This document shows positions 35,613-49,794 of a stretch of DNA of 64,000 nucleotides, piece after piece (within the stretch, counting starts at the first letter, position 1; each line of letters begins with the position of its first letter). Position numbers and translations under genes: made by a program. The notes under the pieces were generated by a model. The model was not told where the DNA came from. It did no database searches and worked only from the letters and a program-made list of their open reading frames with translations. Location: assembly GCA_003254905.1 (NCBI GenBank), contig QANU01020509.1, positions 37,662 through 101,661 of the forward strand. The letters are read 5' to 3'. Source of the stretch: Nissolia schottii. Taxonomy: Eukaryota > Streptophyta > Magnoliopsida > Fabales > Fabaceae.

Positions 35613-35835
35613 CTTTCTCCGTTCCATTTTAAACATTATACATACTAAGATAAAAGAATATATTAATAAATATATAAAATAATATGAATTGATAAAATTA
35701 TTCTTATCAAAAAAATTCTATTTCCAATACAATTATTATCCTGTTCAATACTCCATTACAGTTAGAGGTATGAATAAAAAAAAAGTGACATCTAAATTGT
35801 GAAACCGTACATCAGTTAAAACAAAATGGATGGAG
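35613..35835. mobile_element. Stowaway-type MITE
   Basis: The left end CTTTCTCCGTTCCATTTTAA and the right end (inverted) CTCCATCCATTTTGTTTTAA are flanked by TA on both sides (35611-35612, 35836-35837). About 223 bp, non-coding. Matches the Tc1/mariner-related Stowaway pattern. Confidence 0.75.
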
Positions 35836-35837
35836 TA

Positions 35838-36865
35838 ACTCATTACAAGTATATGAAGTAACGTGAGATTAGAAATAATTAGCATGTTTCCACACGTTAG
35901 AGAATGTTGATCTTAACGAAGGATATTAACTTTATCTTTCAGTGGGTTCTTAACCGAATTAAGAAAATAGACTTGTCATTTACGTCTATTTTTAAAGAAC
36001 ATATACTTGGTGTGAGTTTTCCCTTATACACACAAAAACATTTGGGTTCCTGAATTTAATAGATAGAAAATCCCTGATACTATAGTCTATAAGTCTTCTT
36101 TTGTAAAGATATACTTATTTCTGATCTCACACTTTGCTATAAGTGCAAATAGCACCTATATTGTATTGAAAGACACTAATGAGAAACAGACCCAATGATA
36201 GGTTATGTAAACCTTATATAATAAAAAAATAACAATAATAATAGGATACAGACGAGGAACATTAGAACATGAGCACACCCTCCCTTAGTATACTGACAAG
36301 ACTATGCTAAGTTGTACATAAAGTTCATAGGTTATGCTCATAGGTTATGCTAAGGTTTTTATGAGAGCATTCTGCCGTTTTCTATGTACACAAGGAACAT
36401 ATGAAAGAGTTGCCTTACCCTAAACACATTCAGGCAGTTTTCTTTTATAGTGTTGTATGGGATGACCATTAATAAGAGTCGAGGGCATTATTTGTCAAAA
36501 GTGGAACTGATCTTAAAGAAGCTCCATTTTTACACATGGATAGTTACGTGTTTACAATTAGTAGGATCACAAATCGCAATGATATGAAGATGTGTCATGA
36601 AGACTCAGATAACAATGTTAAAACTACAAATGTTGTGTACGAGGGCTTTGATAAATGTAAATTGAATCCTCATGTTAAATGATTTACGAGATTCCCATGT
36701 ATATAACTTTAGTGCACTAAGCACATACATTTGGGCGGGTTTAAATTCTAGTTTCTATATTGTTACAACAGTTTGACAGAGTTTTACCATGATAACAACA
36801 AATCAAAAGGTATGTCCTTATAATAATAAGTCAACATATAATTAAACAATAAAGTAAATATAATC
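35838..36865. other. Intergenic sequence, nothing recognised
   Basis: AT-rich sequence with a few short open stretches and no recognisable gene, RNA or repeat termini. Confidence 0.5.
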
Positions 36866-37083
36866 AATGTTGTCAAACTCGAGCGTTTAAGTAAATTCGT
36901 GGAGTCTCAGCAAACTCGGATCGTAAACTCGAATGAGTTTACATACATAAAAAAATATATTATAAGCAATATAATTAAGAACTAAACTTGATTAAATATT
37001 ATATTTATAATTAAAATTAAATAATGTTAACTTTAAATTAAATTAATTAAAGAAATATCATAAAATACACATTAATGCATGAC
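36866..37083 (+). repeat. Dispersed repeat C, shorter copy
   Basis: It matches the first 220 bp of the copy at 23286, from 'gttgtcaaactcgag' to 'aagaaatatcataaaata'. The second half is absent. Confidence 0.6.
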
Positions 37084-37690
37084 ACTTAGTATTAACCCAC
37101 AAGTATTAGCAGTACCAAGAAGGGGCAATGCCGTGTACACACAAAGTTAACACCTCGACACAATTGTAAGATGGGACGCGGAATAATACCCAACGTAGAG
37201 CCCATTTGTCCACTTTTTTCAGTGTTCCAAAGTATCAAACAATCCATTCTCCAAACCCAACAGACAGTAACCAAATCTGAACATCCATGCATGTTCACAC
37301 CCACATTTAACTATAAAAATTGAGTTGGATTATAGGTACTTGTTTTACCCAAGACACAGTATCGACTCACATTTCATTACCATTAGATTTAATAGGACCC
37401 ACATCCCAATAAAATCTCATTCAATGGTGGATATGCTGTGAATTGTCATGGTAACATTTTTTTTGCATAAAAATTCCACCCAGGGTTAGCAATAACGTAA
37501 TTGTGCTAATGAAATTAGTAATCATACCTAACTAGTATAAAACACCACCCAAAAAAATCCATACCCTGGCTTCCCCACAGGATTTACAACAGATGAGACA
37601 AACACCAAGCAGCTCGTTCAAAGTTCTCACCAATCCTTCTAACTTTCTTTCAAGGCGGGTTCCTTTCCGGTTATATCGAGCGAAATCAGG
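37084..37690 (-). other. 3' flank of the GT14 gene
   Basis: This is probable 3' untranslated sequence and intergenic spacer of the minus-strand glycosyltransferase. No separate gene is seen. Confidence 0.4.
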
Positions 37691-40600
37691 CTAGAGTACG
37701 CACTGACGGGATCGGAAAGTGCCATTTGACAACAATTCAACGATTGCTTTCTCGAGTCGTCGAGAGCCTGTACCGGGTCTCAAAATACTGGCATCTCCCC
37801 ATGTTAAACACGTGTTATTTCCAGGCTCACCTAAGCACCATCCACCGGGAACAACTGATCCAGGACTTCGACCCAAGACTTTTTGGTCGATCAGATCGAG
37901 CACAGGATCATCTGGCTGGAATTTTCGAGCAAAGGCAGCTCCGCTGTGAATCATGTCACCGAAATCACTGGAATTGAGCGGTCGGGGATCATTTATATGG
38001 CGGTTGTCATAGATAGCATATAATAGGTTCTGATTTATGACTGTTTTGTTGAACTGACGAGAATTACAAAGAACTGTAGGGAAATAGCTGGACATGGATG
38101 AAGGTGTGTTTGCAAAATACATCAGTAGTACCCTTGGGAGGTTGTCCGCTCCCAAGAGGCAGAACTCCATAAAACTGCGGCTCAGTATAGAAAAAGATGA
38201 ACCTGCACAAGAAAGGACCAAGTAAGATCTAGTCGACGTCGTTTGGTTTAAAAAAAAATGAAATTTCGTTAGCGAGGAAAGAGGAAAGTACAGCCAAGGA
38301 AGGATAGAATATCATCCAAAACATTTGGGGAAAAAAAAAATAGACACGAAATGTCGCATAAAAGAAAAACTTAAAGGATGCAACAAGGCAGCCAAAGTTT
38401 CTCTGCACACCAAAATAGTAGATCCTTTAAAGCAATGATGAGCAGAACACTAAAGAAAAGGGAAAAAAACAAAGGATTTGGCTCCTCTAAGGTGAGGAAT
38501 TCACTTGAAAGTATAATGCGTAAAACTAAACTGATGAGAAAATCCAGGGTTAAAGTTTAGATAAATAAAAGCAAAGAATTGAGATCACAAACAAAAAGTT
38601 GAATATCAGATAAACGAGGATGTTGCAATAAATGAGCAGGCATGGATAAGATTAGGAAGAGATCTTCAAGGAGGAAGTTGGGGTGGCTTAGGAATGGCAA
38701 TCGGCCAGGGCAAGGCTGGGCAGTACCTCCTCATCATGACTCCCCGCCTCGGGGAGAAATTTCCTTCCATCTCAGCTCCCCCCACCTCGGGTAGAAATTT
38801 CCCTCCATCAGCAATTCCCATGGATTTCCACCTCCCTATGGGTATTCTATAAATTTTATTTTAAATAATAAAAAATAACACAAATAAGGTAAAAAAAAAA
38901 AATGCTTCACTAACTAAAAAAAATAGGTAATTTTTTATTTATTTTAAAAAAGCACTAAAATTTAATTAAAAAATAAAACTTAAACTAAATTAAACTTGCA
39001 CAAAGTTTAACATATGGGTGTGGTGGCTGGCAAAGTATAGGATTAGGAAGGAGATTAAAGAGAGTGAGAGAAATTACTTTTTGTGAGAAAGGGTTTCATA
39101 TTTTCTTTTTTCTTTTTTTGGGAGGGCGGTGCAAGGGCCCACAGTCAATAAAATGGGCCTTGCCAGATTGGGCTTAAAATATCATTTTATTTTATTTTTT
39201 TTTAGGTATTTTATTACTTTATTTATTAAAAGTAATATAAACATATAATAAATAGTAAATAACAAAAATACCCCTCGAGTTCGGGCATTCCTTGGGGCAA
39301 GTAGCATGATACCATCCCCATTCCATTTTTCACCATCGGGAGATATTTGTCCCCATCCCTAGAGGAAAAAATTCTCCGCATTCAGGTATCCATCATTGGG
39401 TATCCTTACAGATATCCATGGGATTGGATACCCACTGTCATCCCCGGTGGCTCCTATAGAGGAAAAATTATAAAAAAATCACTTAAGAAGGCCTGTGCAA
39501 ATAAAACAACTTGTGCATGCCTGGGTAAGATGTGAGAATTACAGACAATAGCCCTTCAAAGATGGTCGAGTCATACTGAAAAGACACAGGCAGAGACTAA
39601 CTAATTTAGGTTTTGTGATACATAGGGCTACATGAATCTATGATAAAGTTACTATTACAATGGCTAATTAGAATCCAGGTAGCCAATGCCGCTTCGAGGA
39701 AAAAGGAATTGTTTCTGTTGTTTGAGTTGTATTCTATATGCTTGGATTTCAAAGTGTGTGATGGCAAATATGGATTTAATGCTGATCCATTGATTGTGCA
39801 AAGAGTTCTACAAAAAAACAAAACCATATGTGCTATGTGTTAAAAGTGAAAACCTTTGATTACTACAATAATTTGCCAGTTCCCATTTCACTGATAGGAC
39901 ACAAATTTGTTGTGATTTTGCTACTGAATTAACAATTGAAGATTTATGACAAAGCTGCTGCTTATAAAGTGAGCAAATTATAAGCTTTAATTTGCAATGC
40001 AATCAAAAGAAATCTCTGTGACAGTGCACATAAATAAATTTATCCCTTATTTAGTGCTATGTATTGACTGGCCCTCAATTCCCTTCCATTTTAAAGTTGA
40101 ATCAAATATAGATGCCTGTTTTTCAAACAATGCCCAATGCCTCAAGTAGCCCAAATTTCCTAAGCAATTTGCCAACCACACTAAGTCTACGTAGCCAAAA
40201 TAGCTACGTGGGAGTTGCCTCTTAGTCAATTAAAAAGGATATGCTATAGAACTCTATCTCATTGTATAAACACACAAGATAAGACTCCTAATTTGTTGCC
40301 CACAGTTTTAAAAAATCTCCGGAGTTCATTTCCAGTTCTTGTGCGATCCCCACAGGATCAAGATCAACAAATCAGCCTCTTCATGCTCCTGATTTTTTTC
40401 CACATGATTCTATAGGTAATTTCTCTTGGGGTATTTTTTTTTCCCTTTCTCTAATCATCCAAAGGAATAAAATTAAAGTTAAGTGCGCAGAGAACAGTTG
40501 TTAACATTGGTAATGCTCATTACTGTTGAGGACAGTGTGAAGTGTAGTCCCATTCAAGTTTCAGCAGCAAATCAGTTCAATGGAATCAAATGTAAATGAA

Positions 40601-42030
40601 CAAAACACAGTAACTGCATGCCACCAAACGTATCCTAAGTGTGATTGGCTATGGATCAAATAATGTCATTTATTCTATAAACAACCCAATCTCCAAAGAG
40701 ACCATTAACCGTTTAAATCTAAATCCTTTTTAATTGTTTCACTTATTTTTCGGTCTTCATCTACATTCAATAATATGCTATCTTCCCTGTGACCAAATCT
40801 CCTAATTGTGGCTTCTATAAGTTTTCCTTGTACACCCCTGCCCCCTCTATATTTCTCCATCACTTTGTATAATAGACCCAAGATAACTTAAGTGAGCGAC
40901 TTGTGGCATGGTACGATTTCCAATTTTCACCTCTAAGCTGGTGTTAGCACAAATCTTACTAAACTTGCATTGGTAACACTATTTCACTTTTTGCTTAAAT
41001 GGAAGCCATGTGATTCCAACGCTTCTATTCATAACTCTAGTTTACCATTTGTTCCCTCACAAGTGTATCCTAAAACAAAATTACATAATTCCATTGCACC
41101 AAATACACCTGCCCGGAATTGAAGTGACTATTTTAGCATAAGCTTAAGTTGTATTGAGAAAAACTATTATGCTGCAGTTCATGAAGATTGCAGCTTCAGC
41201 CATGCTTTAGGTGAAATTTATTTCAATTATGCAATGCAATGATAAAAGCACATAGCCTCTATTAAGAGTTTAATAACAATCAAACTTCTATCTTTCCTCA
41301 TTGGTTCTTATTAGTTTTAAAGTTTATCCAAGCTCTGTTGCCAACACTTGCAAAATCTTAGAAAGAGCCATAAGCCAGTAACTAGATCAAGCTGCATATT
41401 CATCCAGAGATTCAATATATCTCATATTCTTCTACATGGATCAAAAGACACCATTGACTCTACCTTAAACCAAATTTCCATTAAATTCATTAGAACAAGG
41501 TCTTTGTTTTTAATGATTTCTCCTAGTGTTCCTATATCTGCCCTTTTTAACTGGATTACCTTCCATCTAATTCACTCTTCTCACTGGAGCCTATGTTACC
41601 GTTGGGTTTCAGCTTACACAATTTTCCGCTACCTTCTACTTGATATGAGCTACTGCAATTTGCCCAAGTACACTCGTTCTTGAACTTATCTTTACTCATT
41701 TGTCCAGTCATCCCCCACTACAATATCATCTCCACTACACTTACTTTTCATTCTTTTGGCTCTCTCTTCTAATCAAATCAAATAAAAGTTAAAACTGAAA
41801 GTATGCATAGACTCAGAGCAGCGGCATTGGAAGAAAAAAGCCACACATACCCGTAAACACGCGAAAAGCACTAGGGAGTTCCCTCTTCTGAGTAGCATAA
41901 AACATTTCAGTCCCCTCAGAAAGATACAGGCCTGGATCAACAATAATAGGCTTCAACTTCCTCATCCTACAGCATCAAAAGCTACGGAAAGTAAGCACCA
42001 TAAGTAAAACACACACACGCACACACACGC

Positions 42031-42067
<37 letters not shown>

Positions 42068-42923
42068 AGAACATTAGCTTACTCTTTCCAGCCAATATAG
42101 CTCGAATGATTCACAAAGTTCACATCTTTAGGCAGAAATGCCAAGATGTGGAGAAGATCTGCCACACATCCACAAAAGAACCAACATCAAAACACCAATA
42201 CACGCAACGATAAGATATTCACATTAAACACATACATGGAGGGAAAGAAGAAAATAAGAAACAAAAAATCCACCATACCGTACCATCTTGGGTGACAAGT
42301 GGATAAGAATCGGCGCTGAGGCTAACAAACCAATCCCACTTCAGCGACAACCGGATCAATATCGACGCGGCGTGAAGCGCCAGCGAAACCGGCGAGGACC
42401 CTTTCGGGTACGCGAAATCGGGCTTCCCCATGACGTGGACGTTCTGGGCGGCCCTGAAGATCGGGTTGGACTGAACGGTGAGCGCCACGCGCTCGCGGTC
42501 CGCGTGGGGGGCGGAGGGGTCCAGGTGGAGGAGGTAGTGGTTGAGCGGGTGGTAAGCGGCGTGCAGCAGCCGGAGGACCCGCCCAGAGTCGCCGCGCGAC
42601 CCGGAAATGAGGTACGCGATGGAGGGAGGGGAGGGGGCGGCCTCGTCGGAGTCGTAGACGATGCGGTGGGTCGGGTGCAGAAACGGGTCGGGTCCATAAT
42701 GCGGGGCGGGCGAGGAAGGGGAGAGGGAGAGGGAGAGGATGAAGGTGATGGAGAGGAGAGAGATTGCTAGGAAGATGTAAAGGAGGATGGTGGGTTTCGG
42801 CTTCGGGTCTCTGAGAGTGAACAAGCTTGAGAAAATGGGAGCTGAGGCGGTGGGGATCGAAGGCCACTGGTGATGGTGCTGCTGTTGCGGCGGCGCTGCC
42901 GCTGCTGAACCTGGATTTTGCAT
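37691..42923 (-). CDS. GT14 family glycosyltransferase (core-2/I-branching-like, GlcAT14-type)
   Basis: Four exons in transcript order: 42923-42284, 42158-42083, 41966-41851, 38202-37691. All have GT-AG borders and compatible phases, coding 447 residues, close to the usual length. Residues about 45-67 form a signal-anchor membrane helix after a Pro/Gln/His-rich cytosolic tail, so it is a type II Golgi protein. The Branch (PF02485) domain follows, with AYLISGSRGD (about 103-112), YPLNHY-type HPLNHYLLHLD, WDWFVSLSADSYPLVTQDD, KPIIVDPGLY, the FxILSRSFMEF acceptor-region motif, and the C-terminal FARKF..DDPVLD and GGWCLG motifs. Arabidopsis relatives GlcAT14A-C add glucuronic acid to arabinogalactan proteins. 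The exact substrate here is inferred. Intron 3 is about 3.6 kb and holds a repeat. Exon 1 is GC-rich, so open frames in other frames there are shadows. Confidence 0.92.
38690..39450. repeat. Repeat in GT14 intron 3 with inverted-like ends
   Basis: The left end 'aggaatggcaatcggcc' and the right end (inverted) 'ccggggatgacagtgggt' are loosely complementary. Both flanks carry 'ccccgcctcggggagaaatttcc'-type and 'ccccatccctagaggaaaaaattctcc'-type phrases, with an AT-rich core. The pattern resembles short hAT-like elements of dicots. No target duplication was confirmed. Confidence 0.4.
42008..42067. repeat. CA/CG dinucleotide microsatellite next to a splice donor
   Basis: A (CA)n run with CG interruptions lies in GT14 intron 2. 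In the transcript it is a GU-rich run starting about 15 bases after the exon 2 donor (42082). Confidence 0.9.
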
Positions 42924-45113
42924 TTCTTTTGGGGGGGTTTTTTCTTCTTCTTTTGGTGGGTGCAGATTGCAAGAGAGGATGATGGTTCAAATTCGGTTTT
43001 CTGCTGTCTACTGAGATCTTAACGCGTTGGCTCCGTTTCTCCACTCCTCCTCCTCCTCCTCTTGTCTTTATTTCTGCAGAGTAGCTCACTCTAAAATTTG
43101 TTTTTAGTCCGCCAAAAATTAGTTCTTTTAAAAAAAAATTCAGCTAAATTGATCCATGTAAACATTTTAATCCGGTAAAAATAATCCTAAAAAAATAGGA
43201 TTTTTTTTTCGGATAAATGGAAAAAAAATTGAAAAATTTAATATATGAGTTCATTGTAAAATTTATAATTGTATGATTTTAGGTTTTGCTTTTTTTGTTT
43301 TTAAATACCTGAAATCGACGTCACGTGTGCTGATTTTAGGACAAAAACCATAAGTTTGTAAATTTCAACCTTAATCCATGTATTAATATTAACAATTTTT
43401 TAAAATAATTTTTATGTGTAAACCCCAAAAAAAATGTCAGACTTGTACATGTAAAATTCAATAGTAGGACACATTAGTCTTTATACAACTCAAAAATATG
43501 ACACGTAAATCATTATCAAATTCAATATAGAAAACTAGCATGTCCTATTTTTGAATTTTATAGATATTAATTTGGCTCAATTTATTGTAGATGACTAATT
43601 TAGCTGACTTCAAATTTTAGAGGGTTCAATTTGTGGGTTGCCTCCCTTTGTAGGATAGTTTGAGCTATTTTTTATATAAAAAAAATAGGGGTCAATTTGG
43701 CTCAAACTATTTTAAGATAACTAATTTGACTTACTTAAAATTTGACAGGGACTAATTTGGGGTATTTTTCCTTTATTTCCTTTTCCTTTGCTTGTTAATA
43801 AAGAAAAGCCTAAATTAGGTAAACCATCATATTAGTTCCGATTAGCCTAATTAGTCTCTGTAAAATGGTCAGTTATCCAATGTACACCAACAAATGGAGA
43901 AATTTAAGTGTGCACACACTTATAATGGGTAGGTGTAGGTTAATTGGCTATTTGTATTAAATAATGTAGGCAGAAGACATGAATAGCCTTCAATAAAATG
44001 TCTAAAGTAACCTTTAACCTGTAAGTGAGAGCTCCGAAAATCACAAATCCATCTCTTGCTCGTATCTCTGTCTATGAGCCCTTATTCGTCTCTCTTGGAG
44101 CCCTCCCGCCATCACTTTACTCTGTCAAGGGGATTTTTTGTTGTTTGCTTTCTGACACATACCAAAAGTTCACAATTCTAATGCGCGATCAAATAATAAT
44201 TTATAAGACTAAGCAAATCCCAAAAATGTAGTAAAGGGAGATAACCTAGGTCGTCTCTCAAAGAAGTAATTAGAACCAATTAAAGTAAAAGTAAACTGGG
44301 GGAAAATTGGGTGAATTTGATTGAAAGAAAATTAACAATTAAATAAAACCAATATCCTGCATACAGTTCTTCACAGATCAAGGATTAATTATCATTGATT
44401 CCTCAACTAATTATTCATAAAAGGGGATGTTGTTTCATTATTCAAAGATCTCTAACTAATGCGCAATTCACTTCAAAGATTATAATCATCAATCTCCTAA
44501 GCACTAACTAATAAAGGAATTAACAGCTAAGATCTCAGCATCAAAAACCTATATTAATTAAATTTCCAATTGCACAAACTAATCAGATCTGATTAGTTCC
44601 CCAAAGGTTCCCTAATCCTAATTTAATAAATCCTACCATTGTCAAAATCTATCAATTTAGAATTAATCCTAACCAACAACATGCAATCGCTATATTATTA
44701 ATTAGAAGGGGAAAGAGTTACATTATCATGAAGAACAAAACCTCCAATTAATCCTAATCATAAAATTATCGCATGCAAGATATTATGAAACTACTCCTCC
44801 ATGGATAGAGAATTCAAACGCATAAAATAAAGACAAGAAGATAGTAAAAAATAACAAAACCTGAATAAAATAACGAAAGAAAATCGCAAATAATTAGGAG
44901 CTTGGGCTATCAATGTGAGCTCTCCAACAATCGTTGAAGAACTAATAACTAAGCATTACTAACATAAAACTAAAGTGCATAAAATAAAAGGGAAAATGCA
45001 GAAAATAAAAGTAGAGGTTGAGTATTGAGAGAGGATATCTATATATAGACGATGAGCCTAAAGTGAGTGAAAATCTAGCACTTTAACATAACAGCTAATA
45101 AAATGGTGATAAT
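42924..45113. other. Upstream region of GT14 and unclassified repeats
   Basis: The first 160 bp are a pyrimidine-rich leader or promoter of the glycosyltransferase. At 43570-43770 two imperfect units of about 115 bp share 'aatttggctcaa' and 'gactaatttg'. At 44230-44990 a segment beginning 'agataacctaggtcgtctctcaa' looks like a dispersed repeat by style, but I cannot classify it. No gene is seen. Confidence 0.4.
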
Positions 45114-47747
45114 TGTAACACCCTAGCTAACTGCTTACGCTTAAGTCATATGCAATGCTTACTAGGTTGTTAAGTACTTGATGGGAATACTTATAGTACT
45201 TTACTAAATTCAGAAATACTTGATTAAGGAAAAATATGGACCATTTTCAAACTTCTTCTCCTCACGGTTTATTCCATAAAATATGAGCCACGCTTGAACA
45301 GGATATATATACTACAAACGATAGAGCTTGGCCTTACGACTATTAATCAAGCATAGCACAATCAGATAAATAACCAACACATGGTCCATCACATATATTT
45401 ACAAGAATTCACATAAGTATTACAATAGTTAATATATACACGACATATATGTCAACATACATTGTCCAACCACAAAACGTAAGGGCTAACTAACGCACAA
45501 CTTTATTAGTCCATCCCCAACAGTCTCTATGCCTTGTCCTCTCAGGTGCCTGCTTCATGTAAACCCTTTTACGGCTACCCCTAGAGTCATAAACGAGTGG
45601 GGGTGAGAACATTTCGTTCTAAACGGGATACCTTTAGCGTAGGAAATTTCTCATTACCATGGTTATGATCCAAGTCACTCAGGAGATCTCTAGGTGTTCA
45701 TTCGTACTAGATTCCTATTGATTATTATCATCCGTCCTAATCCTGAGTAGCTTTATCTATTTTACTAAGTGATGGGGGATCTCTAATCTTGGCATTACCT
45801 AAAGTTTCATGCTTATTAACTTTATTCACTTGAGTCATGTGATGTCTGATCACATACTCGCGTGGTCTGCAACGCTCATATAGACCGTCTTGAGAGTTAT
45901 CTTGATGGTACTTACATGTTATTCATACTTACAAACATAAATATATACATACATCACATATCTTATGCATGAGAAGATCTGGGGTTCTCTTACGCACTCT
46001 ATCAACCTTGCGTATCAGGGCCACATCCTTTTTAGTTCTTTATGTCCTTCCACCTTTGTATATCGTGGGACCGTCACCCCCATTCGGTTGCAACCTGCTT
46101 CTAACTTCCATATTGATGACGACCAGGCAATGCTCTAACCTGAGTGGTAGCGAACCACAAATTGCATCTAGCATAATTTATCGACAATCAATAACAATAA
46201 CCATCCACCTAGTGGCATGGCGAAGGGTCGGTCCTCTCAATGCGACTAGGCATGGACTCGTGCTTTCCTCTGCCTGCCTTCATGACGCGACCAGGAAATG
46301 TACCTTCACTCTCTCGCATGCCCTCGTGACGCTACCAGGAGTGTTCTGCTTAATATTCTTTGGGACGTTGTGACGTTGCGTCCTCAAACATTCATCTTTT
46401 ATTTCTTTCTTTCTTTCTTTTCTTTTCAACATAAAAACAGGTCTTAAACCTGTGTTAACATCAGTGACCAATCCATCTTGCTGGACTGGTGAAGGGCTTG
46501 TCCTGTGGACATGCCAAGAGAGGGATAATCCTAATCATATAACTATGTATTTCCTTCAAGGTGCACCGGCCCTTAATGGCCAGGCTTTCTTAAGAACTCA
46601 CTTTTTCCCTAGGATTCCTTTATGATCTTTTCATTATTTAAGTGATAAGTTACTAGTTATCTACGGTCGTCCTAACCCTGATGATGACCTAGTCCTCATG
46701 ATGCATGTTGACATAACATATAATCATCATGAATATTAGACCTAAATCACATGGATAAGTGCTTGTTGGAACATGCGGCCCAAGATAACTTCTACAATCG
46801 TTCAACCCCTGGTTCAAGTTAGCTTACTGACCTAGGGCTTCCAGGTTGGCCAGCACCCACTAGAACTCCCAGGTCACTTAGCCACCTCTATCCAGGTTTG
46901 TCTAGAACTAGGGTTCAGGCCGCTCAGCGCCCCCTCAGGGCCCTAACGCCACCCAAGTCACAAAATAGAATTTCCAAAACATTTCTAGGGTTTTTTCCCA
47001 GGCCGCTCAGCGCCCTGGGCGCGACTTAGGGTTAAAATCTTATTATTTTTCCTTTATTCCAAACCATTCCCATGCCTACTTCTTAGGAATTCTCCACAAG
47101 TTCCAACAATCACAATAACACACGTTCTTACTTAAAGAAAGCACTAAAATCATTCATGCATCATCAACCTTTATCTAGTACATAATACATGGTTGTTTCA
47201 CATAATCACAAGCAATCACATAGAAGTCACTAAGGAGGTGAGCAAGCTAGGTTTAACCACTTCCTTAGAGTATTGGTTAGTGGTGAGGGTGGTAAGAAAA
47301 CGTTTCCAAGAGTGCTTGGCTTCTCCTGCTAATTTCCCGGTTTTGACAGCGTAACAACGAAGTGCACAAACAGAACGTGTTTTAAGCAAAAGTTAGAAAA
47401 TGAGAAATGAGAAAATGTAAGGCATGGGAGGGCTATTTATAGGCCCTCAAGCCGTGGCCTTGGCCATTCTTGGCCACAAAATTTTATGGAAAAAAAGAAA
47501 AGGAAAAAGAAAATAGAATTAGGATAAGCATGCTTAGTCATCTTTGACTTTGTTGACCAAATACTTGGTGGGTGTTAAGAGAGAGAGAGAGAGAACCGTG
47601 AGGCTGATGGTGATTTTGGCCATGTGCCAAAATTTGATCGTGTTTGATTGTTAGCTGCCCGGGTGCTTCGTGTACGGGTAGTCAAAAATTATTCTGATCA
47701 CCCTATCGTGATCAACTAATTTTTCTAATGAGGAATTTAATTTCACC
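45114..47747 (-). mobile_element. LTR family B, minus orientation, 5' end cut (B6)
   Basis: It starts TGTAACACCCTAGCTAAC (the LTR 3' end on the minus strand) and runs about 2.6 kb through all shared blocks. On the minus strand a TATA-like TATAAATA lies at 47434-47441. A donor-like 'AGGAAGTGGTTAAACC' follows near 47260. An array of 'gctcagcgccc' motifs lies at 46850-47030. The 5' end is replaced by LTR B7, which probably inserted there. Confidence 0.7.
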
Positions 47748-48000
47748 TGTAACACCCCTACTTTCAGCCTACGCTATAGTTGTAACACTGATTATAAGAT
47801 TGTTATCTACATTGGTTGGGTTACTTTTAACCTCTACTTTTATCCTTGCAAATATTCCTTACGCGAAAATGTGGACTATTTTGAAAATCGTTTGTTTGCT
47901 TTATTAGTTGTAAACTAGGAGTCGTGCGTGATCAAAGAAACATATATATACCAACGCTAGCTTATTTGGCAGTTAAAGTGATAATAGAACGGGAATAGTG

Positions 48001-48048
<48 letters not shown>

Positions 48049-49794
48049 TAGATAGTTACAAGTACAAGGTCCAGCACATAATTACACCTTGGCTTACTAG
48101 TAAGTATTTACATAAAATTTATATAAAAGTCATAGATCTTAAACACAAAACATCTATCGCCTAACACGAGAATAGTAACTTCGGTGGTTGCTTTGGAACA
48201 ATCCTGTTGCGACTCCTCCGTCATCTACCATGTATCGACCTCGTCGATCCATTTGCTTTGCGCCCCCTGGAACCATAACGGAGTGGGGGTGAGAACTCTT
48301 AGTCCTTAGTGGAAACCGTTAACGTTACCTAACGTTTCATTTCTCGGTTATGTTTTAGGCCACTCAGGAGATCTCTAAGTGTTCATGCTTACTAAGCTCC
48401 TATTGGTTATTATCTTTTGTCTAGGTCCTGAGTTGCTTTACCTAGCTTACTAGGTGACTGGGGAATCTAGTCTTGCTTTATTATGTTCTCGCGCTTTTTA
48501 TTCCTGGTTGTCTGGGTATCGTGTCTGCTGATCACGTACCTCCGTAACCTATACTCTGTGGGCAACCTCGTGCTATCGTTTCACTTGACATGCCCCAACA
48601 CATAGATACACATACACACATAGTTACTTACTTAGAACTTCATCACAGACCTTATGAATGCTGGGAATCTGGGCTCTCTTATGCATCATTCTTGCTCTAT
48701 CTGCTGATCTACACCTCCTCGTATACCTTGGGACTCCTCCCTTGGTGGTGTACGACTTAACCTTTTCTGTCTGTTTCCCGAGGCAACATAACTCTACCCG
48801 ATCTCTGGGTGGCGATGGGTCGCCCTGACAATGTTATCGGAAGCAGATTCATCTACACCTCCTCGTACATCTGGGACTCATCCCCTGGCGGTGTACGACC
48901 TAACCTTTTCTGTCTGTTCCTCGAGACAACATGACTCCACCCGCTCACTAGGTAGCGAAGGGTCCGTCCTGACAGCGCCACCGGAAGCGAACAAATGTCT
49001 AACTGGCTACTCTCACATGTTACTCTGACTGGCTGCTCTGTTTCCTCGACATGTCCGTAGACTGGCCGTAATAGGGATTTCCTACTTACTTCACTAAGTT
49101 CTGCCTTCAAGGTATTCCAAACCTTCGGTGGTCGTAACCTATCTTAAGACCTCATTGTTGCCTAGGATTCAATTATGCTCTCTAACTTTAGGTGATTACT
49201 TCTAGTTATCTACAGTCGTCCTAAGTCGTACGACAACCGCGTCCTCATGATGCATTCTTTTAGAAACACAATAAATCCACAGTTATTTCATACACTTTTC
49301 TCAGTTTCTATGCTAGTTGGAACATGTAGAAAAGCCAAAATCTTACGTCCTTTAATGGTTATTCGAATGTCAAGGCTTTGTCATTCGAATAACGTGAAAG
49401 TTGGGCCCTTGAATTTTCAACACCATGAATCTTCAAGTCAGGCCGCTCCGCGGCTGGCCAAGGCTGCTTAGCGGGGCGCTCAGCACACCACTCAGCAGGC
49501 CCTGGGCGTGCTGCTGGCCAAAACAGTTCCAACGTCAAATTCTTTTCGTAAACCTGATGCCTTTCCGCACAGTTCCAACCAGTACAGTTATATTTTTCTA
49601 ACATTAAAATTACTCAAAATCATCTTCATATCATTATCTCTATATTTTCTGCATAAAATCTACTACGTTATATTTTCACATAAACATACACAAAATATCA
49701 TAATAAATCACAAAATACAACCAATCAAAAGCAAGTGACAAAAGCACGACACTCGCTAGTAGTATAACGAGCTTGTGCTGGGAGCAATGTTACA
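47748..49794 (-). mobile_element. LTR family B, both termini present (B7)
   Basis: It runs TGTAACACCCC to GCAATGTTACA, about 2.05 kb, minus orientation, abutting B6. It shares the 'aaaatgtggac', 'gagtgggggtgagaac' and 'gctttacctagcttactaggtgactgg' blocks. It contains a TA/GATA microsatellite (48004-48056), a local duplication around 'cacctcctcgta...ctgggactc' (48710-48960), and a motif array (49355-49510) mixing 'cattcgaat' and 'gctcagc'. No target duplication is visible. Confidence 0.7.

Noticed and set aside
42288-42770. Long plus-strand open frame over the GT14 first exon
   Set aside because: It is a shadow of the GC-rich minus-strand exon, low in complexity and without homology.
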